A stretch of 49,301 nucleotides of DNA from Reticulitermes lucifugus (GCA_026260175.1 JAKCWW010002993.1:1-49301), one strand, 5' to 3'. Positions 33,801-45,949 are shown, numbered from the stretch's first letter. Made by a program: numbers and translations. Notes: generated from the letters alone by a model not told the origin.

Positions 33801-34679
33801 TAAAATGAAAAACTGTCTTTAGTAGTAGTGTCTGGCATCTGAAGAAATATCACACACATAGGCCTAATGGGGAAGAAGAAACTTCTTGAAATTACACCAC
33901 CCATAATATGGAATGAATCTGGTAACCAACTATTATCTTCATGTATTAATGGGATCTTAACTGGTTAAGATCCTACTGTTAAAAAAGGGAAATACTCAAA
34001 CAGGAAGGACAAACATATTCTATAAGTGTCACAGAACTTGCAAGTTGTCATACGAGGCACTCTCGATATGGTAAAGAAATTGACAAAGGTTAAAACTGAA
34101 ATGTTTGCATTGTGAACTGGAGTGACTTGTCAACTAAAGGAAAAGAACTCTCTTCAGAATATTTATTTTATTTTCATCAATGTTCTCAAAGTCACCCAGT
34201 ACTCCTGGAAGAAAAAGCTATGGATGTAACACTACTATCAACGAGTGGGTGGTAATACATGCTGACTTTTGCAGTGAGATTACTGCTTGCCCTGTTCGTG
34301 ATTTTTACTGAGGCGAGGCAACATACTGTAACATGCCTTCAAATCTGGCACAAAACATAAGGGGTAGTTTGATACTGCAGTCTCATTTTTAGGATAAATG
34401 TGTTCATACAACTGGCAAAGAAACTAAGTTCTGTAATTCTGATGGTACAAAACACAATTTACAGTACATGTGTGGATTATTAAAGGCTTTTATTCAAGAA
34501 GAGTTCGAATGAGAAACAATACTGACCTGAATAAACTGGAAAGTAGTTCATTTGTAGACAGAAGGAAAGTCTTTCTATCTTACTTTTCTTTTTTTCTTTC
34601 TTCCTTTCCTTCTTTATTTTTTGCAGCGTGAGAATAACTTCCATCTATGTGAAATTCCTATTTCCTGTTGTCATAACTA
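33801..34679. other. No gene seen
   Basis: AT-rich DNA. A long pyrimidine tract ending TTTTTTGCAG at about 34580-34627 looks like a plus-strand splice acceptor, but no open coding frame follows it. Confidence 0.4.
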
Positions 34680-34985
34680 ACTCCATGGGGCAGAGTCCTT
34701 CTTGAGAAGCTAATGGTTCCTCAGCTAGTCAAGAAATTCCCCCATTACATGGAACCTGAAGTTTCATTCCTGTATTCATAAGAGCCTGCCACTTGTCTAC
34801 ATCCTGAACCAAATCAATCCAGTCCACAACCCCCAGATTATTTCTTGAAAATATAGTTTAACATTAACCTCCTATCTACACCTAAGTCTTCCAAGTGACC
34901 TCTTTCCTTCAGGTATCCCCACCAAAACCCTGGATGCACCGCTTGTTGTAACACCTTGACACAAAGGGACCTGTTAAGCTGAGTA
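34680..34985 (-). pseudogene. LINE 3' end (copy E)
   Basis: The minus strand gives GVVDWIDLVQDVDKWQALMN followed by TGMKLQVPCN, the clearest copy here of the LINE C-terminal DWIDLAQDRDRWRALVN segment. GRPLGRLRCRWEVNVK lies just upstream in another frame, corresponding to a GRPRRRWEDNIK motif. It is truncated at about 34985. Confidence 0.8.
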
Positions 34986-35522
34986 AGTACTACGTGTAAT
35001 ACAGATTTGTTGAAATCATTTTAAAATATACACCTATGTATCTGTACTCTATATATGGTACAAGCTACATCATATGTGTGCTGTATTTCCTCACTGTTAA
35101 ATACAAATCAATTCTGTCATTACAAGTTCTCCAGTGAGCCACAATTTTATTTTAGGAGTCAGAGAGGCAAACTTTGTTCTTAATTTCTCACAGACCTCAT
35201 ACATGCTACATACTCCTTTCTCATCAACCAAATTATCATTTAATACAGAAGTAATTAATTATTATTCCATTAGAAATGTGTGGGTTACTTTTAAATAGTC
35301 TGTAATTACCTATTTCTGATGATATATCCATACATATAATTTCTTTTTCAAGTTCACACTCAAAGTAAATGGTTTTGGGACTGCACATCAATAATGTTAA
35401 AGTAATTTGAGACCTGCTGTCAGGAGAGCTGTCTAGATCTTTCACAGTTACACTTGTGTTATCTAGATAAGCTGTCTAGATGTTTCACACAACACTGGTT
35501 GTGAGATTAGGAAACAACCAAC
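34986..35522 (-). other. Probable intron or 3' flank of the RRM gene
   Basis: Lies immediately downstream (minus strand) of the RRM exon's donor. No second coding exon is recognisable. Confidence 0.4.
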
Positions 35523-35700
35523 CTCAGCCATTTTGCTTTTGGCGTACTCGATACGAATGGCACCACGGTCGGAGGAGAGCAGGAAGGAGCCCTGAAGGGT
35601 GGTCATGGCCTGCGCAGCAAAACGTACATCTTGATACTCGATGAAGGCGACCGGGGACCCGCCCTTGGTGTGCATGCGGAGGCGGCAGAAGCCAGGGAAA
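35523..35700 (-). CDS. Internal exon encoding most of an RRM (RNA-binding protein, Whi3/Scw1-like RRM2)
   Basis: A 178-base exon with consensus ends: acceptor TGTGTGTGCACAG before 35700, preceded by a pyrimidine tract on the minus strand, and donor GAG|GTTGGT after 35523. The first base completes a split codon and 59 full codons follow, starting FPGFCRLRMHTKGGSPVAF and ending IRIEYAKSKMAE. The segment IEYQDVRFAAQAMTTLQG is the beta3-alpha2 half of an RRM (SPVAFIEY is the RNP1-like strand), and GAIRIEYAKSK is beta4. The first beta strand and helix must lie in an upstream exon at higher coordinates. RRM proteins of this type bind mRNA; the target is unknown. Codon use is GC-rich against very AT-rich surroundings, as expected of a conserved exon. 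No other exon of the gene was found. Confidence 0.88.
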
Positions 35701-35702
35701 CT

Positions 35703-36435
35703 GTGCACACACAAGAGACAGAGAAAGAGACAACAATGTGCATGTTAGAAAGGGCATGGATCAAGCTATGTACTTACTGGTTAGTGTGATGCAAGGAATA
35801 GCTTGCCAAAACATCTGAAAGCTGTACCAGGTTAGGATTGTATGCAGCAGGTGCAACAAGATACTGGTGCAGTGGTTATACTGTAGTCTGTTATACTAAT
35901 AAGATTCACTGTTTCAGTTTTGTTTACAGTTTTCATATATGTCACAGAACAACTTCTCTATTAAGATGTTAATGTTTATAAGATTTTTTTTTTGACATTT
36001 ATAAACCTAACACTGAAGCATTTCTTGAGTTACTGCAGTCTGATGATGCTGAATTAGACAGAAAGATGAAATGAAAGGAAATCAAAACAGAAGAAACCTG
36101 AAAAATATATCAAGTGTTATTTTGTTCACCTGAAATCGTTCAAGTTCAGATTACAAAACAAAGCCCGATTTACTGAAGTGGGAGACTAATGAATTTAGTA
36201 GAATAAAGGGAAATACTAAATTCCAGTATACAGTATGCCAGTGTTACTTTGTGAATACCTATGTTACTTTCCAACAAACAGACACTTTATTCTGTTGCTG
36301 GAAGACTGCAAAGCTATTTCTCTAAGAGGCAAGATTAGGTCATAGCTCTGTTCATGCTCACTGCTGTGTATGAAGCTGATTTGGTTTACTTAATTAATTC
36401 ATATAATCTTACTGGGCACAAACTAATTTCACTAA
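35703..36435 (-). other. Probable intron of the RRM gene
   Basis: Sequence 5' to the exon on the minus strand, with no recognisable coding. The gene's start and remaining exons are farther right or outside the window. Confidence 0.4.
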
Positions 36436-36439
36436 GTTG

Positions 36440-37195
36440 ATGGCGATTGCTATGTGCCACGAGGACTTGTGTTGCAAAGGGTAATATTGGGTGAATGGAT
36501 ACCACAATTCTTATGTACCAAAGATACACTTTCTTGGTTACTGAAGGAATTGATTGGAAGACTGGATGATAAAGGGCCTGAGATTCTGAAATCTGGATTC
36601 AGAAAGATTGGGATTTACCTTATTAATGGTGCCAGTGCTAAACCGCTTGTGCAATCAAACCATAGCTAATAAAAGTGATACAATTCAGCAGGATATCACC
36701 AATATATTCAATGAACACCTTAGTGAAAAGAAGAGCTAAAACAGCACATCCTAGGAGGCATAGCAGGAAATGGCTGAACATTCTGCATTGTGTGGCTGAT
36801 TTCACAATAGCTGGGGACATAAATAATCCTCTGCCTTGTATATCTGATGGCAGAACAAGAAATGCAGCATGCAGGAGAAATAACCATCTAGCTGACGGTT
36901 ACAGAGATGGTGAAATTGTGTACCACAAAATTGGTGACAGTAAATGATGAACATTTAGAATTGTCAGATCTAGAAATCAACACAGGGTGCTGTGAGACTC
37001 ATACTCAGTGCAGAAGACAAGCGCATAGGTGAGCATGTAATTGTGATTTCTGAACAGAAGTATCATCCGGGTATTGTAACACAAGTCACAGAACATGGTG
37101 CACAAGTGAAGGGGATCAACTTGGGAAAGAGTGAAGGTGGCCTTAAAGCTAGGATGCACACCACTTCAGAGGGGCTCAAGACAGATATCTGATGT
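36440..37195 (+). pseudogene. Tigger/pogo-like transposase C-terminal region, decayed
   Basis: A 71-codon frame at 36454-36669 reads VILGEWIPQF, LSWLLKELIGRLDDKGPEIL and KSGFRKIGIYLINGA. This matches the end of pogo/Tigger-type DDE domains ('ILxEWKxT ... LLKxLxDxL ... SGFRKTGIYPLN'). Shifted frames then give HLSEKK / RRAKTAHPRRHSRKW, like the basic linker that follows in this family. From about 37030 comes IGEHVIVISEQKYHPGIVTQ with VTEHGAQVKG, resembling the small Tudor/SH3-like 'GDxVIVxYEGxYYPGIV' module. Frames are broken. The catalytic N-terminal part was not found. A domesticated gene with introns is possible but less likely, given the stops. Confidence 0.6.
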
Positions 37196-38757
37196 TCCAT
37201 GGTTAACTGAGTGACAAATGTGAAGCTTTCCTTTCATGCCTCATCAGAAGGAAAATCATATATGATTCAAGGAAATGTAAATATGTTGAGTTTCCTTAAT
37301 CAGCTTGTTAGATTTTGTAGTTTGTTTGTTCTTTCATGACCTAAAATCAGACTCAAAAGATTAACATTGCACATAATGTGGTTTAGTGCAGCTTCATTAG
37401 GTAAAACTCCTGTGTCACATAGTAACCATGACCTACAAGGTAAAATTGTGACTACTTTTCTGGATTTCATTCTGTTAAAATAAAGTGTAACACACAGGCC
37501 TACAGTAAACGGAAGGTTCTGTCTTTCTGAAATTAACATTTCTCATTGAGTTATTTTGTCAGTATTTGTACTTAGAAGTGTCCCAAAATAACCCTAATTT
37601 AAGGCAGCAGGTTTCATGTTCTAGAAGTCATTATAATTTTTCCAATATTTATTATTTTGTATACAAACAGTTTAGAGAAGTTTTCAATTATGTTTCTTTT
37701 TATTATTACATGATTAAAACAAGCAAAAAAGAGTGGTCCTTGTCTTATGTAAAAGGATAATGTAACCAAGTTTTAATATGATGAACGAAAATGTGCTTTA
37801 GAAGGTTACTGAACTCACATGTTTATCTTTAGATACAGCACTAATTAAAAGCTGGTATGTTGGTTAAAAATTTGTGATACACTTATGTAAAAATAAAATA
37901 TTGAAAAGTCTGTAAATACACTGAAAGTGTAACCCTCTTCTGCTTTGTTCTGTATTTTATTTAGTCTGCATACTTATTTCATACTTATGCTGAACAGTAT
38001 TTTGATTACACCACATTTTATTGGAGCTATGCTACTCTACAAATGAAATATTTTAATTTCATTGTGCTGAATTTCTGGTTCTGGAAGTCATTAAAATCAG
38101 TACTCAGATGCCACTATTAAATGTCATTGATAGAGTGAATTATGTTGTATGTCCTTAATTTGTTCAGGTTTTAATTGTTACATTCACATAACTACAATTC
38201 AATTCTGGAAATAAGACCATTTAATATTCTGCAGTCAATAATAGGCTACCACATTCTTCCCTTTTGTTTTGGCCTTTATGACATGTTTTTAAAGGTTTAG
38301 TTGTAATCTTACAAATTATGATTTTGTACTGCATTCTATTAATGAGAAAAAAGACAGTGCATATCAACTAGCCATACGCATAATTTTACAGCTGTTCCTT
38401 GCCATTTAAAATGAGTGAGTTAATGCCTACTGAAAATATTATAGTACACATACTAATTTGTGTGTACAACACTAGAATGTTAAAGTCTCAACTCCAATTC
38501 AATTGTTATACACAGTACATGAAGCCTGTCTTTAGTTCACTGAAAGCAGGATTCCCACATATCACTAATTCCTGTATCATTCATCAGTTGTTGTATCTGC
38601 CCCTGACTTATTATTTGAGCCACATAACCTCAACAGTTATTACTGCATTATTAAGTAATTCACTTAGCATGATTGCAGTTAGTATTTTACACTTTCTGAG
38701 GGTTCTGAAGTAGAAATCACCCACTGAGATGATCAGAACAACATGCTTACTGAAAGA
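37196..38757. other. No gene seen
   Basis: AT-rich DNA. Short frames without domains are treated as chance. Confidence 0.4.
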
Positions 38758-38773
38758 GCCCTGACTCAGATAA

Positions 38774-38997
38774 AGGTAAAGTTATCCTTGTCCGCACCAT
38801 GAAGGAATATAGCAGGAGCAGAGGTACAGCTCCACTCTTTCTTAACCTTAGTACTACGCAGATGGAAGTGTGTGATCAGCTTCACACACCAGACGCTTCA
38901 CCAACGTGCAATTCTCACCCTTGCTGGGAAATGAACCATGACTCCACAGTTATCCAGCCTGCAACCTAGTTACTACACAAACTAAGCTATCCCAGCT
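38774..38997 (-). mobile_element. tRNA-headed SINE, copy 5
   Basis: Bracketed by a perfect 15-bp direct repeat CCCTGACTCAGATAA at 38759-38773 and 38998-39012. The inverse has a head (AGCTGGGATAGCTTAGTTTG) and a B-box-like GGTTCATTTCCC. It then jumps to the 3' part (TGATCACACACTTCC, ACCTCTGCTCCTGC), ending in GATAACTTTACCTTT. Part of the usual body is missing, so it is internally deleted. Confidence 0.9.
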
Positions 38998-39012
38998 CCC
39001 TGACTCAGATAA

Positions 39013-40970
39013 GGCCTTACAATATTATTTGTCTAGTGAAATATTGCTTTATGAAATATTTTAATATCAAGAATACAGTCCATTCTTTTGTGAGAACATG
39101 TAATACAAATACAAATTGTAGCAACACAACCATTTATGGAGGACAGAAATGAGGGACAGGTTCTAAGCGAACGTTTTCTGTGGTCTGTGCTTTCAGATGT
39201 TAGGGCAGTACTGTAAGTTTTGTGAGATTGGATGTAACTGTGATGGTGGCAGCACATTACTGATATCATGCTGAAATACTGAGTGCATTCTTCTATACTA
39301 CATTTCAGCAGCAAGGGGTTGTTTTACATAATACACAAAATACAGTACAACTTTCAATGTTTGAACTCTTAAGCTTGTTTAAGAGATGAAAAATATAAAA
39401 CATAAAATTCATAAAGTAATTATTCACACTGTCCACATGTGTTGTTGTTGTTGTTGCTGCTGTTTTCTACTGAGCCCTTGAAACGTCTACCAATGGCGGT
39501 ATGCATCTGTCATATCAAAGTCTACTGAAACCATTTTTGAGCTCCTGATGGAACACATTGTTTACTACTTGTACTGACCCTCATGTTAATGTATGAAGTT
39601 TACATGAAGGAAGTGAGTGTTCTTGCTGTCAATATTAATATAGGGATCTGTACTAGCATAGTAATATATGAGATATATTTTACATTGTATTATATGCCAG
39701 ATTTTACTGAAATAATTGTTAGTGGAAGTAGTAACCTGTTACTTTCCAGCATTAAACACAAAAAATGGTGAATAGGAATTAATTGTATACTTAAGTGTTG
39801 TCTCCATTTTTAACCTAGTTTCCTTTGTTAAGGAAACAAGGGGACTTAATGAGATTGCTATGCTGTTACAAGCATTTTCATGTCAACCCACACCTTTAAA
39901 CTTTGGAGACAGACTGATATCATAAAATTTGATATGAAAATTTTGTCATTGGAGAATATCCCAATGCCTTTCATTTCTTACAATCAGTAATACCGACATG
40001 GCACATGCACTAACTTCTGAGGTGTGGCATTAACACCACTAATTTAAGATCCTGAAATGATGTATTGTAATAGATTTGCTAGAAAGGCAGCAATTTCTGT
40101 TCAGATAATTCTTTGTCAACTAAAATTAACCAAAAAATTGTCATGTTGAAAGCATGTCCAGTTTCCAGTGTGACAACAATAACTAATGAAGTATTGGATG
40201 TGGAATTTGGTGCAGAAATATCTAATATCTACATGTTATGTATAAAACAGTGTTCCTTAGTCAACAATAAGAAACATGATGGTGATGTGAAACTTTGACG
40301 TAATATTTAACAAACATGACACAGAATCTGCTCTTAGGTAAGTTAGTCACAGAATGAAAGAAAAAAATATACAATTACAGTAATAATTGTAACAGGTCTG
40401 TAGGACTGAAGATTTATGCAACAAGAAACTGGGCTTTTTGAGTTCTGTTTCATTCCTCTTATTTGTACATCCTCTTACACTGTAGTAGTAAATCCACTCA
40501 TTATAGTAACAACTTACAATACTTCCATTTCATTTTCATAAGATGTATATTAGTGTATGGAACAGTGGACAGTAATTATGAGAGTTCAAACATGTGAAAA
40601 TGTAGTACATAACTGCAACATCTACCTGCACAGGAGACAAGGTGACTGTAATTATACACAATAATACATACTGCAGAGAGGTGCAATGGAAACATTAGTA
40701 CAGTAATCTGGGTACCTACAAACCCCATAGTTACAAATGCTGAGGAAAATAAACATACTGAAATAAGAGTTTTGTTGTAGCACTGGGCAACCATGGGTCC
40801 CACACACGGGCAGTTTCCAGAATGCTGTCCAAAAGTTAACAACGGTTATCATGTGCACCAGTTGTCTCTCTTTGTACATTAATTTGTGAATATTATGAAA
40901 TATGCCATTATTTCCCACTATGTATTATGTATATAAACACAGGGAATATTTGAAATTTGAGTGTGTTACA
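39013..40970. other. No gene seen
   Basis: AT-rich DNA. A (GTT)n/(GCT)n tract at 39441-39462 is the only structured feature. Confidence 0.4.
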
Positions 40971-40974
40971 ATGG

Positions 40975-41150
40975 TAAATATGAAAACTGTTGTCTTTTGG
41001 GATGTGACAGTATGCAATCTGATATCAGCATTTTTGAAAGACATGCTACACCCATCAGAAGGAGACAGTGGGTTCTGCCAGAATACGTGACATTACATAC
41101 CAGAAGACAGTAATTTTCATACAGTAGGTTGCCAAGAAACCATTGTTTAA
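40975..41150 (+). repeat. Unclassified interspersed repeat ('FWDVTPCSL' type)
   Basis: A plus-strand frame starts KTVVFWDVTVCNLISAF and later reads HYIPEDSNFHTVGCQETI after a stop. I recall the pair FWDVTPCSLV ... NIPEDSHLHTRRRENL from many insect hypothetical proteins, where it marks a dispersed repeat rather than a host gene. The repeat's class is unknown to me. Confidence 0.5.
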
Positions 41151-41419
41151 GAAGCAGTGTCAGACACTTCAGTTTTAACACTGCAGAACAAATACTTACT
41201 GTCTTGAAATTTGCTTTCAAGTAATATATAAACATGGAACTGTTGCTGTGCCTGTGAAGTTGTTTCATACAGGTTCATATGTTTCAGTTAAACAGAAAAC
41301 AAGAAGTACATTTTCTATGTAATTTTGTACCATCAAGTCCACTAGTAAGCCTAGAAATGAAATCAAATTTTTGTAAATTTTACAATGTAAAAAAAACAAA
41401 GAATTTTAAAAATTCTACC

Positions 41420-41880
41420 TCTGTGGAGCAGAATCCTCGAGAAGATAACAGTTCCTCAGACAGTCCAGGAATTCCCCGCATTGTATGCAACCTGAAGGTT
41501 CGTTACCATGTTCATAACAGCCCGTCACTTGTCCCTATCCTAAGCCATATGAACCCTGTTTATGCACTTCCATCCTATTTATTTATTTATTTTAATAGTA
41601 TCATCTCACCTATGCCCACATCTTCTAAGTGGTCTCTTTCCATCAGGTTTCTTTCCCAAAACTTGCTATGTATTTCTCTTCGCCTGCACACATGCTAAAT
41701 GCCTTGCCCATCTAAACCTTTTTTATTTGATCTAAGAGGTTGCAGTAACAAATTGCGAAGTTCCTCATTAAGCAGTTTCTCCATCCTTCTGCTAATTCTT
41801 CCCTCTTATGTCCAAATGTCTTTCTCAATGCCCTGTTCTCAAACACCTTCAGCCCCAGCCTACTGTAGAACTAGTGATGT
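41420..41880 (-). pseudogene. LINE reverse-transcriptase 3' end (copy F)
   Basis: Minus-strand order: RLGLKVFENRALRKTFGHKR, EELAEGWRNCLMRN, KPDGKRPLRRCGHR, then HMA*DRDK*RAVMNMVTNLQ. These correspond in order to the RLRVFENRVLRRIFGPKR, EWRKLHNEEL, RPLGRPRRRWED and LAQDRDRWRALVNTVMNL segments of the LINE. This is the longest copy and shows the gene order best. Stops and frameshifts make it inactive. A short (ATTT)n lies inside it near 41579. Confidence 0.85.
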
Positions 41881-41889
41881 AAATATATA

Positions 41890-43360
41890 ACACTTAGAAG
41901 TTGAAGAAGTCAGTGACCCTATGTGCTTTCCATAATATGTTACTTATCTTGCACACACAGTAATATTTACAAGATTGGATTGTTCACATTTTAATGATTC
42001 CTTATAAGTGACTGTATATATTACATTAATTTTCTCTAAGTGAAAGTAAATTAACGTTTCTCACTTACACTGTGTACACTAGTTTCAGTGAGAAGTAAGA
42101 AAAATACAGGAAATAGTTATTTTCCTTTTTTTACATCACAGGAATTTAAGCATACATGACATACTACCTATTTCTCAGAGGTAACTGCAGAAGAAAGTAT
42201 TTTTAGCAAATTCCACCAAAATTGTATCAGTTCACTCAGTGCCAGAGCATAAAGCAGTACTGTAAATATGAAGGATCAATGAGATGGTGCTATTCTGTGG
42301 ACTGCTTTGTGAAGTACATCATTAGTGGGACACAATGAACGATTCTTATGGAACTCTGTACAGGCCTTGTTTATGGTTTTACCTCTGTGTATTCCCATCA
42401 CCAGATCACACAAGTATGACAGCAACATGTAATAACAGTGTGCAGAAACATCTCTTTTTAACATCACACAGTATGTTTTAAAGTTAAATGATTATTTTGT
42501 CATACACAGCTGCTGAACAGTTTAAGTTGTACTGCATCATACAGTGTATATAACAAAGCCGTGTACACATTTTAGAGAACAGAGTAGTAGGATGTACATA
42601 CATACTGTGGCACCTCACTGAAAATATTTGTGAGGGGGCAGTGATTTGTAGCAAAATATTCATTATCTATGTCTTACCAATGAACGTGAAATTATACAAA
42701 CACACACATCTTGTGTCATGTCTAATATTATATTTCTGGTGAAAGGAACTACTTAATTATAATGAAACCACGTTTTATAACTACAGGTGTATATGCTGAC
42801 TAAACAATTCACATAAAATTGTACTAATTTATGACACACATCAATCTTCTTACATAAAAATCATATTTTTCACATCATACAAAACATGTGGCATTATACA
42901 TACTGGCTGTCAATGTGAATAGCTATAAATACATATTCCCTTTTACTGTATTTATAACTATTATTTTATTTAGCAACTAACAAACAGTGGTGCTTTCAAC
43001 ATCTGTTTGCATTTATGTGAGTGAAACCATTTTAAAAAGATATCATCATGTTATGATATGCCAGTCTCTAAAGCAGTACAGTATTTCCCAAATAGAATTC
43101 TGCAAAGTGAAAATAAAGGTTCTGCAAGAAAATCACATTAAATTTTAAAAACTGATAATTGATTATTATTATTATTATTTGCTATCACCTTAATGCAGGG
43201 CATTTACAATTATACACCCAAAACAAACCATGTTTCCAGGTTATATAATGTTGGAGCTATTCTGTGGTTAAAGTTTATGGCAGATGTGATGTTATTTCAA
43301 ATGACAAACATTTTGTACTTTTACATTAGTACTTTCTGAAGTATGTGCACAGTGTCCAAT
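41890..43360. other. No gene seen
   Basis: AT-rich DNA with an (ATT)6 tract at 43162-43180. Confidence 0.4.
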
Positions 43361-43364
43361 ATGG

Positions 43365-43365
<1 letters not shown>

Positions 43366-43401
<36 letters not shown>

Positions 43402-43720
43402 TGTCGTCTCATCACAGGCCTTTTCTCCCAGGTACTTCTCTTGAAGCAACTGTGATCCCCACCGCTCAGGTTTCAAGTTTCAAACTGCAGTACTTTCCGT
43501 ATTATGTGTGATGTTCATAATATAGCTGTCTTTTGTAGTGAATCTATTGAATGTTTTCCGGGTAAGGCTTCTAAATTTTTCTTTAAACCTTTTGTTACTA
43601 TTTCAGTGGCTCCAATTACTACTGGTATAATCATACATTTCATGTTCCACATTTGTTGTATCTCTATACATAAACAATTTTCATCTGAGAGAGCTGGTGC
43701 AGCAAGAGAATGGTCAAAAT
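43366..43720 (-). pseudogene. Second LINE family: ORF C-terminus plus (AAT)n tail
   Basis: The minus-strand frame reads MKCMIIPVVIGATEIVTKGL, KKNLEALPGKHSIDSLQKTA, then (after an internal stop) SHIIRKVLQFET and a short 3' region ending GAGACGACAAATAATAAT. The 'IIPVVIGATGxVTKxLKKNLE' and 'LQKTAILGTSHIIRKVL' blocks are the conserved end of a widespread non-LTR retrotransposon polyprotein. The (ATT)12 tract at 43366-43401 is therefore this LINE's AAT tail rather than an independent microsatellite. Confidence 0.85.
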
Positions 43721-43964
43721 TATTGTGAGAGTCTCACCTTGGTATTTGTTATGAGGGCTAAATGGAGGATAAAGTAGCAAAAACAAGTTTATACAAGAAT
43801 TTTGGCTTGACAATTTCATGAATGGAGACCACTTGGTATGCTGGGAAAAGAGAGGACTACAAAAAGCTCAATGTAGGAGATACAGTTTATGAGGATGAAA
43901 ACTGGAATTATGTGACTCAAAATGAAGTCCAGTGGTATATATTTTGTGGAAGATTTATTCACTT

Positions 43965-44205
43965 ATGCTGATCTTTCATGACACTCTCAGCCTCTCTGAC
44001 CACAAGGCATCAAAGGTAGGATGACTGATGTATGATGGGTTCAAAATAATTTGGAAGTAGTTGTCATTTGCTTGGAGAAACTGTGGGAAATCACAAAAAA
44101 CCTGACTCAGGATAGCTGGTATCCCAGTCAAGAATTGAACTGGACACTTTCCAGCTACAAGCTTGGAGTGGTATCACTACACCAAATTGCTTAGTGATGA
44201 AGGAG
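43965..44205 (-). mobile_element. SINE of a further family
   Basis: The inverse has a tRNA-like head: TTTGGTGTAGTGATACCACT (A box) and CCAGTTCAATTCTTG (B box). It is followed by AGTCAGGTTTTTTGTGATTT, CCCACAGTTTCTCCAAGC and an AT-rich 3' part. Its body differs from the six main copies. Confidence 0.6.
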
Positions 44206-45945
44206 GAGGAGCAGCAGCAGCAGGAAAAGTAGATGATGATGATAATAATAATCTTGGGTTCCATGTTCTTGTAATTACACATTTAAAAAGTCTGTAACCT
44301 ACTACAGCTCTCCTTTGAACTTCTGAAGCAAAACATTGCATATTGCATTATTATGAAGTAATTTTTTACTGACTGACCTGCACACTGTATTAGCCTCCTT
44401 GATTGATGCTTGGCTATTTTAAGATGGCTGTCTTCACAGTCCAACAAAATTTAAAAAATCTACCAGTATGAAAACAAAGCACTGACTTTTATGACCATCT
44501 TTTCGAACAGATAAAAAATTTACACAGAGATTCCATCGTACACCCTGTATGTTATAAAAGCTAGTATTTGCTTACTTTAACCCTCTTCTGAACAACAACG
44601 ATAATGTATCCTGAGGCTCTAAAACTATTAAATTTAAATTCCACTTATATGTTACATTTTTGTATGATAACAGCAAATGAAGAAATTAATTTGAGTATCT
44701 TCTACAGCATTAAGCAAACAGAAGGGCTACATTCATTATGTCCACTGCTATTCTCACATGTCTTTTCCCACTTCATGTTCATCAGTGCTTACAGAACTTC
44801 CTGCAAATAATTTAAGTTTGCTCTGTACAAGGTGTGACTTATGGCAAACTTGGATTCTAAAATTCTGTTACAAATCACATAACTGTGTCACTCATTCAGA
44901 AAATGTTCCACATTGATGATTACTTTATTTGTTAACTGTTTATAGAAACTTCTGCAGAAGCTTAAAATTTTACTGTAGTTAGTGTTTTGGTACCATTACA
45001 CAGTCTAGGCAGGGCACTCTTTGTTGGGTCTATTTTGTCATTTATTTCCACTGACACCAAAGAATCTCACTTATTTACAGTAGTACCACGAGATGGCAGC
45101 AATAAATGTCACTGGAATGGATGCCTTAGTTGGTATTATTCTGTTGTGCACAGGTAGAAAAATACTGTCTCTGTTACAGGCTCCCCATGAGAAGTCAGAG
45201 CTCGATAGGTGAGGCATGAGAACATTTACCTTTTCCTGTATCCCAAAAACATCAGTCTACTTACCTGCACTATAGAGGAACAAAATCAGACATAAATGAT
45301 ATCTGCCAGACAGGACTAGTGTTTCAGTAACAGCACCCTGCACATGTGCATGGCTACCCTCCAGTCCCATCTACATACACTCCGTGCCTACTTATGCCAC
45401 ACACATCACAGTATAAGATAGCAAACTGCTTATTCTATGAAGCTGTCTTTACACTATCTGCAGGTGGTCATGTTCAGTGTTTTAAATGTTCTTCTTTACT
45501 GAAACAAATAGTTACCCCTAGACTATTAAAGAACTTTTCAAGTTCAAGGCATACATTTTCAGTGAAAATATGGTACTAAAGCGCTTCGCAAAGCTGTAGT
45601 AGATGAGAACGGATCAAACAAAGGGTTATCTGAGTAAACTATCCTAGAGATGGTAATTGTCAAATGTTTCCACTGAAATTTCAGTGACTATTCCACCAGT
45701 ACTAACGGCTTGTGTATACAGAAAAGTTTGTCAAAACTATAATGTGTAAACAAATTTGTTCGATAGTGCTGAGCTCGGTTCATCAAGTTTCTGTATCAGG
45801 AGAGTGAAATGATGATATCTCCTTTCATGTCCAGCCACAAACAGTGCACTTCTAACAGAGTTGAAGTAGGCATTCCGATTGGCATATTTGATTTTGCGCT
45901 CACATTCTGGGATTATTTTACATCATTCAGTTCTATTGGTAATAT
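44206..45945. other. No gene seen
   Basis: Begins with a GAG/CAG/GAT/AAT triplet tract (44206-44251), then AT-rich DNA without recognised features. Confidence 0.4.
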
Positions 45946-45949
45946 AATT

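Noticed and set aside
34580-34627. Pyrimidine tract ending TTTTTTGCAG as a plus-strand splice acceptor
   Set aside because: No coding frame follows and there is no plus-strand gene nearby. It is a TTTC/TTCC-rich low-complexity run.
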